Below, piece after piece: positions 36,350-44,343 of a DNA stretch of 64,000 nt. Position numbers and translations under genes: made by a program. The stretch spans positions 492,541-556,540 of the forward strand of contig NZ_MRDM01000010.1 in the NCBI RefSeq assembly GCF_002008165.1. The letters run 5' to 3'. Position 1 is the first letter of the stretch, and each line of letters starts with the position of its first letter. The DNA comes from Rhizobium laguerreae (GTDB lineage Bacteria; Pseudomonadota; Alphaproteobacteria; Rhizobiales; Rhizobiaceae). Under the pieces are notes generated by a model. The model was not told the DNA's origin, did not search any database, and saw only the letters and a program-made list of their open reading frames with translations.

Positions 36350-36742
36350 ATGTTGAACGAGGATACTGACGCCACCCGCCGTGACCCCAATGTCAAGGAC
36401 ACGCATTCGCTGATCGCCAGCGACCGCGTCGAGGGCACCCGCGTCTATGGTCCGGATGGCAGGCATATCGGCTCGATCGAACGCCTGATCATCGGAAAGC
36501 GCGACGGCCGCGTCGCCTATGCCGTGCTGAGCTTCGGCGGCTTCCTGGGCATCGGTCACGATCACTATCCGCTTCCCTGGGAAAAGCTGAACTACGACAC
36601 CCAGCTGGACGGCTATCGCATCGACCTGACCAAGGAGCAGATCGAAGGCGCTCCGAGCTATTCGGACGATGACGACACCTGGTACAACGACAATGGCCGC
36701 CGGGTCTATGATTACTACGGCGTGCCGCCCTACTGGATGTAA
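36350..36742 (+). CDS. PRC-barrel domain protein
   Basis: A 130-residue soluble protein with a PRC-barrel-like N-terminal half: LIASDRVEGTRVYGPDGRHIGSIERLIIGKRDGRVAYAVLSFGGFLGIGHDHYPLPWEKL. The acidic, Tyr/Asp-rich C-terminus (SYSDDDDTWYNDNGRR, then DYYGVPPYWM) is common in rhizobial stress-associated PRC proteins. The start at 36350 follows AAAGAAGG. It is monocistronic, with a strong terminator. Function is not established; the fold is a small beta-barrel used in RNA- or protein-binding proteins. Confidence 0.85.
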   Translation: MLNEDTDATRRDPNVKDTHSLIASDRVEGTRVYGPDGRHIGSIERLIIGKRDGRVAYAVLSFGGFLGIGHDHYPLPWEKLNYDTQLDGYRIDLTKEQIEGAPSYSDDDDTWYNDNGRRVYDYYGVPPYWM

Positions 36743-36768
36743 CGTCGTCCGATAGGCCGAGCTGGAAG

Positions 36769-36793
36769 GGCCCCGCGGATGCGGGGCCTTTTT
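36769..36793 (+). terminator. Rho-independent terminator after the PRC-barrel gene
   Basis: GGCCCCGC at 36769-36776, loop GGAT, GCGGGGCC at 36781-36788, then TTTTT. It is a textbook structure on the plus strand. Confidence 0.9.
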
Positions 36794-36842
36794 GGTGTTA
36801 GGTTCGTGTCGATGGCTGCCTATTGTTGGTTCGCGCCAATGG

Positions 36843-36987
36843 TTGCCCCTCATCCGGCTGCCGCCACCTTCTCCCCGCTCGCGGGGCGAAGGGGGTATGC
36901 CGCGGCCTCTCCGTTCCCTCAGCCTCTCGCAGGGCACGTCCCCTCTCCCCGTTTTTACGGGGAGAGGGTTAGGGTGAGGGGCAGCCA
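36843..36987. repeat. RIME-like mosaic palindrome, copy E
   Basis: It runs from CCCCTCATCCGGCTGCCGCC to AGGGTGAGGGGCA with two inner hairpins. Its right end abuts the stop codon of the beta-mannosidase gene at 36988. It is close to the inverse complement of copy A. Confidence 0.85.
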
Positions 36988-39444
36988 CTAGCGCGAACCG
37001 ACAACAAGATCATTGGCCGATCGCAGCACGGTGCCGACAGTAATGTCACCTGTTTCAATCGCTCTTGCCGTCCTCACAATAAACACATGGCTCTCGCCCG
37101 GCAGCAGCGTCACCAGCATCGTGTCGACAACGGCCTCCGGATCCAGCCGGTCGGCCATCAGGCAGAGATCCTTGAGGAAGTTTTGCGCCGTCACCTTGAC
37201 CGCATACCCGCCGTCGATCCCGACCACATCGACAGTCAGCCGTGGCGCCTGAAGGTTGAGCCCGATATCCTCGACGAAATAGTGGAAGGCGCGCCTGTCC
37301 AGCATTTGCACGACGATGACCTCGTCCTTCGGTAAGCCTGGAGTGACGATCTCCTCGGGCAGCGGAAATTCCTTTGCCTCGAAACGATCGCAGAGCAGGC
37401 GCCAGAATTCGAATTCGGCAAGCACGGTGCCGTCGAGCTTCAGGCGTTTGCCGCTGATCTTCGCCCGCCAGAACAGCGTTCGTTCATTGACGGCCACCGC
37501 CGCAAGTCCGCCGTCGCGCGGCTGGATCGTCAGCAGGCGCGGATCATAGGCTGCCTTCAGCGCATACCAGAGCGGCTTGCGGCGTCCGGCGGAATCGAGG
37601 GCCGCCCAGGAGGTCACCGGCCAGCAATCGTTGAACTGCCAGACGACAGCACCCTTGCAGATACTGCGATGCGAGCGCATGTGCTCGACGCCGAAACGGA
37701 TGGCGCGTGCCTGGTTGAGCTGGGTGGCGAAGTGCCAGTCGTCCATCGTCCTCGGCTCCGGCAGATGGCCGGACAGGCCGCGGATCAGCTTGTCATTGCC
37801 CTCTGTCGCCTTCTGATGGTGGAAGACGCCGTTCGATTGTGGCGTCAGCGGCGCGTCGTGCACGCTTTCTTCGATCGTCGGCCATGCCGCCGGCGCCTGC
37901 CAGCCGAATTCGGAGCAGAAGCGCGGGATATAATTGCGGTAGACCTCGTAGCCGACATCGTTCCACACGTCCCAGATATGTTTGCAGCCATGTGCGTCTG
38001 CGTTGGGTTCGATCTCCATCGAGCCGGAATAGGGACTTCCGGGATAATAGGGCCGGTCCGGATCGAGTTCGGCGCAGAGTTTCGGCAGCAGGTCGAGATA
38101 ATAGCCGAGCCCCCAGCTTTCGCCCGCCTTGATGATCGGCCGCCAGCCCCATTCGTCGAAGCCCCAGATGTTCTCGTTATTGCCGTTCCAGAGGACGAGC
38201 GAGGCATGTGGCATCAGTCGCACGACATTGTCGCGCACCTCCGCCTCGATCTCGCTTCTGAGCGGCTCCTCCTCCGGATAGGCGGCGCAGGCAAAGAGGA
38301 AATCCTGCCAGACCAGCATGCCGGCGCGGTCGCAGGCCTCATAGAATTCGTCGGCCTCGAAGATGCCGCCGCCCCAGACGCGCAGCATGTGGATATTGGC
38401 TGCCTTTGCCTCCTCGATCCGCGCGGCGTAGCGCTCGGCCGTGACCCGCGGGGGAAAACAATCGTCAGGAATCCAGTTCGCCCCGCAGATGAAGAGCGGT
38501 ACGTCGTTGATGACGAAGGTAAAGGCCGAGCCATGCTCGTCGGCTGCGGTATCGAGCCGCAGCGAGCGAAAGCCGAGTTCGCGCTGATAGCTGTCGAGCA
38601 GATCGTCGCTGGCCTCGTCGACCAGCCTCAGCGTCATCGGGTAGAGCGGCTGGGCGCCGAGATGGTGCGGCCACCACAGCTGCGGCGAGGGGAGGGCAAG
38701 CTCGAAGGAAACCGCGTCTTCGTCAGGCCCAATCGCCACCGTCATGGTCACGCCGCCGATTGCGGCGACGAGCCTCAACGGCGTCTTGTCGCCCTGCCGC
38801 GCCAACCGGGCATGGACCTTCACCAAGCCGTCGCCGCCGACAAGTGTTGCCGACACCCTGGTTTCGGCAAGCCGCGCCCGGTGCCAGCTTTCCAGCCGGA
38901 TGGGCTTCCAGAGGCCAGCCGTCACCAGCGTCGGCCCCCAGTCCCAGCCGAAATTGCAGGCCATCTTGCGCATCAGATTGCCCGGTCCCGGATAGTTGTT
39001 GGGACGGTAGCCGTAATGTTTTTCCATCTCCGCGCCATAGGCGTAGGCGGAGCGGAAGGTGACCGTGAGTTCGTTCTGGCCAGCCTTCAGGAGCCGGGAA
39101 ACATCGAAACGATAGGTACGGTGCATGTTGAAGGTGCGGCCGATCTCTTCGCCGTTGAGGGATATCACCGCGACCGTATCGAGCCCGTCGAAGACCAGTT
39201 CCTGCACCCTGGCATAGTCAGGCACCGCCTCGAAACTGCAGCGATAGGTCCAGTCGGTCTTGCCGATCCAGTCATTGGTGATCTCGTTGACGTCAATATA
39301 GGGATCGGGGATCAGCCGGTTGGCGACAAGGTCGAGATGCACGCAGCCCGGCACCGTCGCGGGTATTGCAGCCGGCAGGCCGGGCCTTGCTGTATCGTTA
39401 CAGGAGAGCGTCCAGCCGGAATTGAGCGCAGTCTTTTCGATCAT
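36988..39444 (-). CDS. Beta-mannosidase (glycoside hydrolase family 2)
   Basis: An 818-residue GH2 enzyme. An N-terminal sugar-binding domain (about 1-200) carries TVPGCVHLDLVANRLIPDPYIDVNE and GWDWGPTLVTAGLWKPI. An immunoglobulin-like domain is followed by the TIM barrel with GANWIPDDCFPPRV and RVWGGGIFE. The acid/base Glu is in NGNNEN (residue 424) and the nucleophile Glu in SEFGW (residue 512). These motifs are typical of beta-mannosidases rather than beta-galactosidases. There is no signal peptide, so it is cytoplasmic and would cleave imported manno-oligosaccharides or N-glycan pieces. The start at 39444 has GGAG. No mannoside transporter is next to it. Confidence 0.92.
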   Translation of the reverse strand: MIEKTALNSGWTLSCNDTARPGLPAAIPATVPGCVHLDLVANRLIPDPYIDVNEITNDWIGKTDWTYRCSFEAVPDYARVQELVFDGLDTVAVISLNGEEIGRTFNMHRTYRFDVSRLLKAGQNELTVTFRSAYAYGAEMEKHYGYRPNNYPGPGNLMRKMACNFGWDWGPTLVTAGLWKPIRLESWHRARLAETRVSATLVGGDGLVKVHARLARQGDKTPLRLVAAIGGVTMTVAIGPDEDAVSFELALPSPQLWWPHHLGAQPLYPMTLRLVDEASDDLLDSYQRELGFRSLRLDTAADEHGSAFTFVINDVPLFICGANWIPDDCFPPRVTAERYAARIEEAKAANIHMLRVWGGGIFEADEFYEACDRAGMLVWQDFLFACAAYPEEEPLRSEIEAEVRDNVVRLMPHASLVLWNGNNENIWGFDEWGWRPIIKAGESWGLGYYLDLLPKLCAELDPDRPYYPGSPYSGSMEIEPNADAHGCKHIWDVWNDVGYEVYRNYIPRFCSEFGWQAPAAWPTIEESVHDAPLTPQSNGVFHHQKATEGNDKLIRGLSGHLPEPRTMDDWHFATQLNQARAIRFGVEHMRSHRSICKGAVVWQFNDCWPVTSWAALDSAGRRKPLWYALKAAYDPRLLTIQPRDGGLAAVAVNERTLFWRAKISGKRLKLDGTVLAEFEFWRLLCDRFEAKEFPLPEEIVTPGLPKDEVIVVQMLDRRAFHYFVEDIGLNLQAPRLTVDVVGIDGGYAVKVTAQNFLKDLCLMADRLDPEAVVDTMLVTLLPGESHVFIVRTARAIETGDITVGTVLRSANDLVVGSR

Positions 39445-39525
39445 GGCGGGCTCCTGATGCATGCCGCTTGAAGCTGAGGGATTATCTATGGATTGGAACG
39501 TACCGGTGGTTCGGCATGAGATGCC

Positions 39526-39921
39526 TCAGAGAAACCGGCCGTGGCGCTGCAGCACCTCGATCTTGTAGCCATCCGGATCGCTGATGAAGAAGAACAGGCC
39601 GAAGAGCTTGCCGTCGCGGTTGAGCTCCACCAGTTCACCGGGCTTGAGCCCGAGCTTTGACAGCCGCTCGCGCTCGACCGCCACCTCTTCGACGGAGACG
39701 GCGAGATGGCCATAGGCATTGCCCTGATCGTAGGGCGCGGTCCGGCCCTTGTTGACGGTCAGTTCCAGCTCGAAGCCGGTCTCGGCATTGCTCATGTAAA
39801 TCAGCGTGAAGGTTTCGAAATCGACGCGGTCGGCGACCGAAAGGCCGAATGCCCTCTCGTAGAATTCGACGGAGCGCCCCTCATCGAGAACGCGGATCAT
39901 GGAGTGGATCATCTTCGCCAA
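39526..39921 (-). CDS. Glyoxalase I-like VOC protein
   Basis: A 131-residue single VOC-fold protein similar to lactoylglutathione lyases: MIHSMIRVLDEGRSVEFYERAFGLSVADR at the start, FELELTVN, AYGHLAVSVEEV and a C-terminal DPDGYKIEVLQRH. A metal set of His near residue 6, Glu near 53, His near 72 and Glu near 121 can be traced, as in GloA. It may convert methylglyoxal hemithioacetal, but length and spacing also fit other VOC enzymes. It lies 48 nt upstream of nothing coding on its own strand and directly downstream of the YehW-like gene, which suggests readthrough is possible. Confidence 0.8.
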   Translation of the reverse strand: MAKMIHSMIRVLDEGRSVEFYERAFGLSVADRVDFETFTLIYMSNAETGFELELTVNKGRTAPYDQGNAYGHLAVSVEEVAVERERLSKLGLKPGELVELNRDGKLFGLFFFISDPDGYKIEVLQRHGRFL

Positions 39922-39969
39922 GTCTGCCTCCCATTGCCCTACAGCGCCGCAGTCTTGGTACCCGTCCTC

Positions 39970-40719
39970 TTACGCCGCGCGCAAGCCGATTCTTCGGGTA
40001 ATCGCTCCTTCGATCAAGCCCATGGCGTCATAGATCAGCACTGCCATCAGGCCGACGATCAGTCCGCCCTGCAGGATGAAGGCGGTGTTGTCGGAAATCA
40101 GCCCGGCGATGATGACCTCGCCGAGGCCCTTTGCCGCAACCGTCGAGCCGATTGTCGCCGTGCCGATATTGATCACGGTCGCAACCTTCAGCCCCTCGAG
40201 GATCAGCGGCAGGGCAAGCGGCAGCTCGACGCGCCACAGCCGCTGCGTGCCGTTCATGCCCATGCCGTCGGCGGCATCGAGCACCTGCGGCGAAACCTGC
40301 TTCAAGCCGGCAACTGTGTTTTCGAAGATCGGCAGCAGGCCGTAGAGAAAGAGGGCGATCAGCGTCGGCATGGCGCCGAAACCCGTGGCGGGAACGGCGA
40401 GCGCCAGCACCGCGACCGGCGGAAAGGTCTGCCCCGCATTGGCGATGGCGCGCGACAGCGGCAGGAAGTCAGCCCCGCTTTCCCGCGTCACGAAGATGCC
40501 GCCGATAACGGCGAGGACGGCGCTGCAGACGATCGAGCCGATCACCAGCTGCAGATGGCCGGCGGCCAGCGAGGCCAGGCTGTTCTGCGTATAAACGGCA
40601 GGCGCATTGTTGCTGGTCAGCGGAACCAGCAGGAAGGAGAGCCACTCCGTCCTGAACAGCAGGATGAGCAGCAGGGCCAGCGCCGCCAGGCGGAAGAGAT
40701 TGGCGACGACGAGCTTCAT
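39970..40719 (-). CDS. yehW: Osmoprotectant ABC transporter permease, YehW-like
   Basis: A 249-residue permease with about five to six membrane helices. The cytoplasmic ATPase-contact loop is QVLDAADGMGMNGTQRLWRVELPLALPLILEGLKV. E. coli YehW has a similar length, while YehY is longer. The start at 40719 overlaps the end of the ATPase gene by 4 nt (ATGA), so the long open frame upstream is not part of the protein. It is the last gene of the yehZYXW-type operon, which takes up betaine-like compounds in enterobacteria; the substrate here is unknown. Confidence 0.88.
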   Translation of the reverse strand: MKLVVANLFRLAALALLLILLFRTEWLSFLLVPLTSNNAPAVYTQNSLASLAAGHLQLVIGSIVCSAVLAVIGGIFVTRESGADFLPLSRAIANAGQTFPPVAVLALAVPATGFGAMPTLIALFLYGLLPIFENTVAGLKQVSPQVLDAADGMGMNGTQRLWRVELPLALPLILEGLKVATVINIGTATIGSTVAAKGLGEVIIAGLISDNTAFILQGGLIVGLMAVLIYDAMGLIEGAITRRIGLRAA

Positions 40720-41660
40720 GCCTTGCGGCCCAGTTCGAGCAGCCGCGTCATCGAGATCGATCCCACTGCCGCCTTTTGCGCATCCTGCACCGCCGCCTCG
40801 TCGACCCCCTGCCAGATCATTTCGGCCAGCGCGTCGCGGAGACTGAGCGACTGCGGCAGGGCATAGGCGAGACCGTTCTTGGCCGGCTCCATGCTTTCCT
40901 TCAGCGGCAGCAGCGACATCAGCTTCAGCGCCCGGTCGGAGGTGCCGGTCAATTGCTGCACGAAGGGATCGGCGGGTTCGGTGAGGATCTTTTCCGGCGT
41001 CGAGCATTGCAGCAATCTGCCCTCGCTCATCACCGCGATCTGGTTGCCGAGATGGAAGGCCTCATCCATGTCATGGGTGACGAGGATGACAGTCGTGCCG
41101 AACTGCTTCTGAATCGCCAGCAGATCGTCTTGCGCCTTGCCGCGGATGACGGGATCGAGGGCGCCGAAGGGTTCGTCCATCAACAGCAGTTCCGGTTCGG
41201 CCGCCAGCGCTCGGGCGACGCCGACGCGCTGCTGCTGGCCGCCGGAGAGCTGATGCGGATATTTGTCGGCAAAGCTTGCCGGATCGAGGTTGAAAAGCCC
41301 GAGCAGTTCCTCGACCCGCTTGGCGATGCGGGCGGAATCCCAATCGAGAAGCTGCGGCACGGTGGCGATATTCTGCGCCACGGTCCGGTGCGGAAACAGG
41401 CCGTGCCCCTGGATCGCATAGCCGATCTTGCGGCGAAGCTCGGTCACGTCAACGTCCATCACATTCTGCCCGCCGACGAAGATTTCGCCTTCGGTGATCG
41501 GCACCAGCCGGTTGATCATCCGCATCAGCGTCGATTTGCCGGAGCCCGACGTGCCGACGATGACGGTGATCTCGCCCTTCTCGACACGCATCGAAACATC
41601 GTCGACGACGGTGGCGGCGCCATAGCGCTTTGTGATGTTCCTGATCTCGATCATGGTCAT
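40716..41660 (-). CDS. yehX: Osmoprotectant ABC transporter ATP-binding protein, YehX-like
   Basis: A 314-residue ATPase of the OpuC/ProV type: Walker A GTSGSGKST near residues 36-44, Q-loop YAIQGHGLFPHRTV, signature LSGGQQQRVGVA, Walker B LLLMDEPFGALDP and H-loop VTHDMDEAF. The C-terminal about 70 residues form a regulatory extension without two recognisable CBS domains, unlike ProV/OpuCA. It overlaps both flanking permease genes by 4 nt, showing tight coupling. Confidence 0.92.
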   Translation of the reverse strand: MTMIEIRNITKRYGAATVVDDVSMRVEKGEITVIVGTSGSGKSTLMRMINRLVPITEGEIFVGGQNVMDVDVTELRRKIGYAIQGHGLFPHRTVAQNIATVPQLLDWDSARIAKRVEELLGLFNLDPASFADKYPHQLSGGQQQRVGVARALAAEPELLLMDEPFGALDPVIRGKAQDDLLAIQKQFGTTVILVTHDMDEAFHLGNQIAVMSEGRLLQCSTPEKILTEPADPFVQQLTGTSDRALKLMSLLPLKESMEPAKNGLAYALPQSLSLRDALAEMIWQGVDEAAVQDAQKAAVGSISMTRLLELGRKA

Positions 41661-42823
41661 GCGGCAGATCCCCGGATGCTTTCGATGACCGCATCGAGGA
41701 TGACGGCCGATGAGAAGGCGAAGAAGACGGTCGGCACGGCGCCGAGCAGGACGAGGTCCATGGCCGTCTGGCCGAGCCCCTGGAAGATGAAGATGCCGAA
41801 GCCGCCGCCGCCGATCAATGCGGCGATCGTCACCATGCCGATCGCCTGCACCAGCACGATGCGGATGCCGGTGAGGATGACGGGAAAGGCGAGCGGCATG
41901 TCGATGCGGGTCAGGATCTGCCAGCGTGTCAGCCCCATGCCGGCCGCGGCGTCCCGCACCGAGGGATCGACGCCCTGCAGGCCGACGACAGTGTTGGCGA
42001 CGATCGGCAGCAGCGAATAGAGCACCAGCGCAATCAAGGCAGGCGCCGTGCCGATGCCGCGAATGCCGATCGCGGCGGCGAGCGGCACATGGGTGGCGAG
42101 GTAGCCGAGCGGCAGCATCAACAGGCCGAAGAGTGCCAGACTGGGGATCGTCTGGATGAGGCTCAGCCCCTGCAGCACGATGGCCCGCAGCTTCGGCACC
42201 CAGAAGCAGAGGATGCCGAGCGGCAGGCCGAGAATAATGGCGATGGCAAGCGAGCCGAACGCCAAGAGCAGATGCGAGATCGCTTCGGTCTCGAACTGCG
42301 GGGCCCGTGTCGAAAATTCCTTCATGATCGAAAGGCTGTCGAGCAGGCCGGAGGAAAGCGAGATGAAGAGCAGCGCCGTATAGGCTGCAAGGGCTGCGAC
42401 CCGCATCCAGGGCGCCAGGCGGATCTTCACCAGCGCATCGGATATGACGAGGCCGATCACGGCAAACAGCACCCAGAAGCCGCCGCCGGGCGTCATGCGC
42501 GCTACCGTGCTGCCGGGCGGCGTTGCCGCGGTCGAGACGAGGCCGATTGCAACGATCAGCGCCGCAAGGCAGAGTGTGGCGATGACAAGCCGCGTGACGG
42601 CATGACGTAGGAACAGCGTGGCGAAGGCGGTGAGAAGGAGAAGCACGGTCAGGATGATGACGGAAAGCTGGGGAAGTAGCTGCATCAGCAGCATCGGCTT
42701 GCCGGCGGCGATGCGATTTGCCTTCACGTAGATGAAGGGCATCAGTGCTGTTGCCGCGATGCCGCCGGCCACCAGAACCACGCCGAGCCGGTCCAGCCTG
42801 CGGACCGCTAAGGTTTCTTCCAT
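41657..42823 (-). CDS. yehY: Osmoprotectant ABC transporter permease, YehY-like
   Basis: A 388-residue permease. It has an N-terminal extension of four to five extra helices (about 1-170), then the usual permease core with SLIQTIPSLALFGLLMLPLG and GVDPSVRDAAAGMGLTRWQILTRIDMPLAFPVIL (the ATPase-contact loop). The long form matches YehY of the E. coli YehZYXW system. The start is at 42823. Upstream lie two 18-nt tandem repeats and a hairpin separating it from the binding-protein gene. Confidence 0.88.
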   Translation of the reverse strand: MEETLAVRRLDRLGVVLVAGGIAATALMPFIYVKANRIAAGKPMLLMQLLPQLSVIILTVLLLLTAFATLFLRHAVTRLVIATLCLAALIVAIGLVSTAATPPGSTVARMTPGGGFWVLFAVIGLVISDALVKIRLAPWMRVAALAAYTALLFISLSSGLLDSLSIMKEFSTRAPQFETEAISHLLLAFGSLAIAIILGLPLGILCFWVPKLRAIVLQGLSLIQTIPSLALFGLLMLPLGYLATHVPLAAAIGIRGIGTAPALIALVLYSLLPIVANTVVGLQGVDPSVRDAAAGMGLTRWQILTRIDMPLAFPVILTGIRIVLVQAIGMVTIAALIGGGGFGIFIFQGLGQTAMDLVLLGAVPTVFFAFSSAVILDAVIESIRGSAA

Positions 42824-42841
42824 TAAATCAACCCTGTCTGG

Positions 42842-42877
42842 CCAACCCTGTCAGGAAAGCCAACCCTGTCAGGAAAG
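42842..42877. repeat. Two tandem 18-nt repeats
   Basis: CCAACCCTGTCAGGAAAG occurs twice head to tail (42842-42859 and 42860-42877), with a partial third copy near 42828-42840. They occupy the leader of the yehY-like gene on the minus strand. Confidence 0.85.
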
Positions 42878-42880
42878 AAA

Positions 42881-42904
42881 GCTCCGCCCGTAACCGGGCG
42901 GAGC
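42881..42904 (-). terminator. Hairpin behind the YehZ-like binding-protein gene
   Basis: GCTCCGCCCG at 42881-42890 pairs with CGGGCGGAGC at 42895-42904, with loop TAAC. It lies 9 nt after the stop of the binding-protein gene and has no T run, so transcript stabilisation or partial attenuation is more likely than full termination. Confidence 0.7.
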
Positions 42905-42913
42905 GGGCAATGA

Positions 42914-43822
42914 CTATTTCAGGAAGCCTTTTTCCTTGAGATAGGCTTCGGCGACCGACTTTGCCGGCTCACCGTCGACCTGGATCTTGGCGTTGAGCTT
43001 GCGCAACTCGTCGGCGGTCAGGCTCTTGAAGATCGGCGAGAGCACTTCCTCGATCTTCGGATTGGCCTTCAACACCTCTTCGCGGATGATCGGCGTCGGG
43101 GCATAGACCTGCTGGACGTTCTTGTCGTCTTCGAGAACGGTGAGCTCGGCCGCTTCGATCGCGCCGTCGGTGCCGTAGACCATGGCGGTGTTGACGCCGT
43201 TCGTCTGGTCGGCGGCCGCCTTGATCGTTGCCGCCGTGTCGCCGCCGGAAAGCACGACCATCTGGTCGGGCTTCAACTGGAAGCCGTAGGTCGTCTGGAA
43301 GGCGGGAAGCGCGCCGGCCGAATTGACGAATTCGGCGGAGGCGGCAAGCTTGGCGGCACCGCCGCCGGCCACCCATTTGCCGAAGTCCGTGAGGCTCTTC
43401 AAGTTGTTCGGCCCGGCGACATCGCTGCGCACGGCAAGCGCCCAGGTGTTATTAGCAGGCGACGGTGTCAGCCAGACGATCTTGTTGGCGTCGTAATCGA
43501 GCTTCTTCGCCAGCTCATAGCCCTGGTCGATGTTCTTCCAGGCGGCGTCATCGGCCTTGTTGAAGAAGAAGCCGGCATTGCCTGTATATTCGGGATAGAT
43601 ATCGATTTCGCCGGCGGTGATCGCCTTGCGCACGACGGGTGTCGCGCCAAGCGCGATGCGGTCCTGCGTCTTGATGCCGTTCGCTTCGAGAGCGAGCGCG
43701 ATGACGTTGCCGAGCAGCGTGCCTTCCGTGTCGATCTTCGACGAAACGACGACGTCTGCGGCATGGGCCGCACCCGCAGCGAAGGCGGAGAGCGAAACGG
43801 CAAGTGCGAGTTTCTTCAGCAT
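42914..43822 (-). CDS. yehZ: Osmoprotectant ABC transporter substrate-binding protein, YehZ/OsmF-like
   Basis: A 302-residue periplasmic protein with signal peptide MLKKLALAVSLSAFAAGAAHA cut before ADVVVSS. The core reads KIDTEGTLLGNVIALALEANGI, GATPVVRKAITAGEIDIYPEYTGNAGFFF, AMVYGTDGAIEAAELTVLEDD and PTPIIREEVLKANPKIEEVL, matching the OsmF/YehZ (OpuAC-like) family. The first gene of the operon, it is divergent from a LysR gene. Enterobacterial OsmF systems have low betaine affinity and are tied to stationary or osmotic stress; the substrate here is open. Confidence 0.9.
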   Translation of the reverse strand: MLKKLALAVSLSAFAAGAAHAADVVVSSKIDTEGTLLGNVIALALEANGIKTQDRIALGATPVVRKAITAGEIDIYPEYTGNAGFFFNKADDAAWKNIDQGYELAKKLDYDANKIVWLTPSPANNTWALAVRSDVAGPNNLKSLTDFGKWVAGGGAAKLAASAEFVNSAGALPAFQTTYGFQLKPDQMVVLSGGDTAATIKAAADQTNGVNTAMVYGTDGAIEAAELTVLEDDKNVQQVYAPTPIIREEVLKANPKIEEVLSPIFKSLTADELRKLNAKIQVDGEPAKSVAEAYLKEKGFLK

Positions 43823-43854
43823 GGAAAGTCCCCTTTTTCAAAAACCGTTGACCT

Positions 43855-43955
43855 ACAGCGCTGCACGTCTTTCGGACGTGCAAGGACGTTGTAGCACTTT
43901 GAATTGCTGCATAATTTTATCTTAAATCGATACCGAATTAAGGAATTATGCAGTG
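43855..43955. repeat. Rhizobial two-hairpin repeat
   Basis: The left hairpin is GCACGTC at 43863-43869 with GACGTGC at 43875-43881. The right palindrome is CTGCATAATT at 43907-43916 with AATTATGCAG at 43944-43953. Between them lies TTGTAGCACTTTGAATTGCT. A partial copy is at 34322. It sits in the divergent region upstream of the YehZ-like gene. Confidence 0.8.
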
Positions 43956-44343
43956 GCCCAAGCCCCGGGCGGGAGGCCTGCGCATAGGAAATCCGCCGGC
44001 GAAGGCGGTGAAGCCGCCATCATGCCGGAATTGCGTGCGTGATGGAAATAGCGTGCATGCTCGAAAAATCGATGCAAGCCCCCTCCAGTATTTGCGGTCG
44101 CGGCACGATTATGGCGGCGAATGCACCTCCGCGCGCGGAAACGCATTCCCTTTTCCAAGGCCGGCGCGATTTGTTTTTGTCCCCTTGCGTGTCTCCACGA
44201 TATTCCCCGGCTCTATTGCGGATTCCCGCCGGCCGGATTTTTCTATGATCGAACGATAGCCCGCCTCTCCGGAGGCAGGGATATCTTTTTTCCTGAACAC
44301 ATCATATCGTCCGGTTTTTCCAGCGCTTTCCGGAGGCGGCCGT
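43956..44343. other. Divergent intergenic region between the osmoprotectant operon and the LysR gene
   Basis: No gene is recognised in this stretch. It must hold the LysR-gene promoter and perhaps a LysR site, but no clear T-N11-A box could be chosen by eye. Confidence 0.4.
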
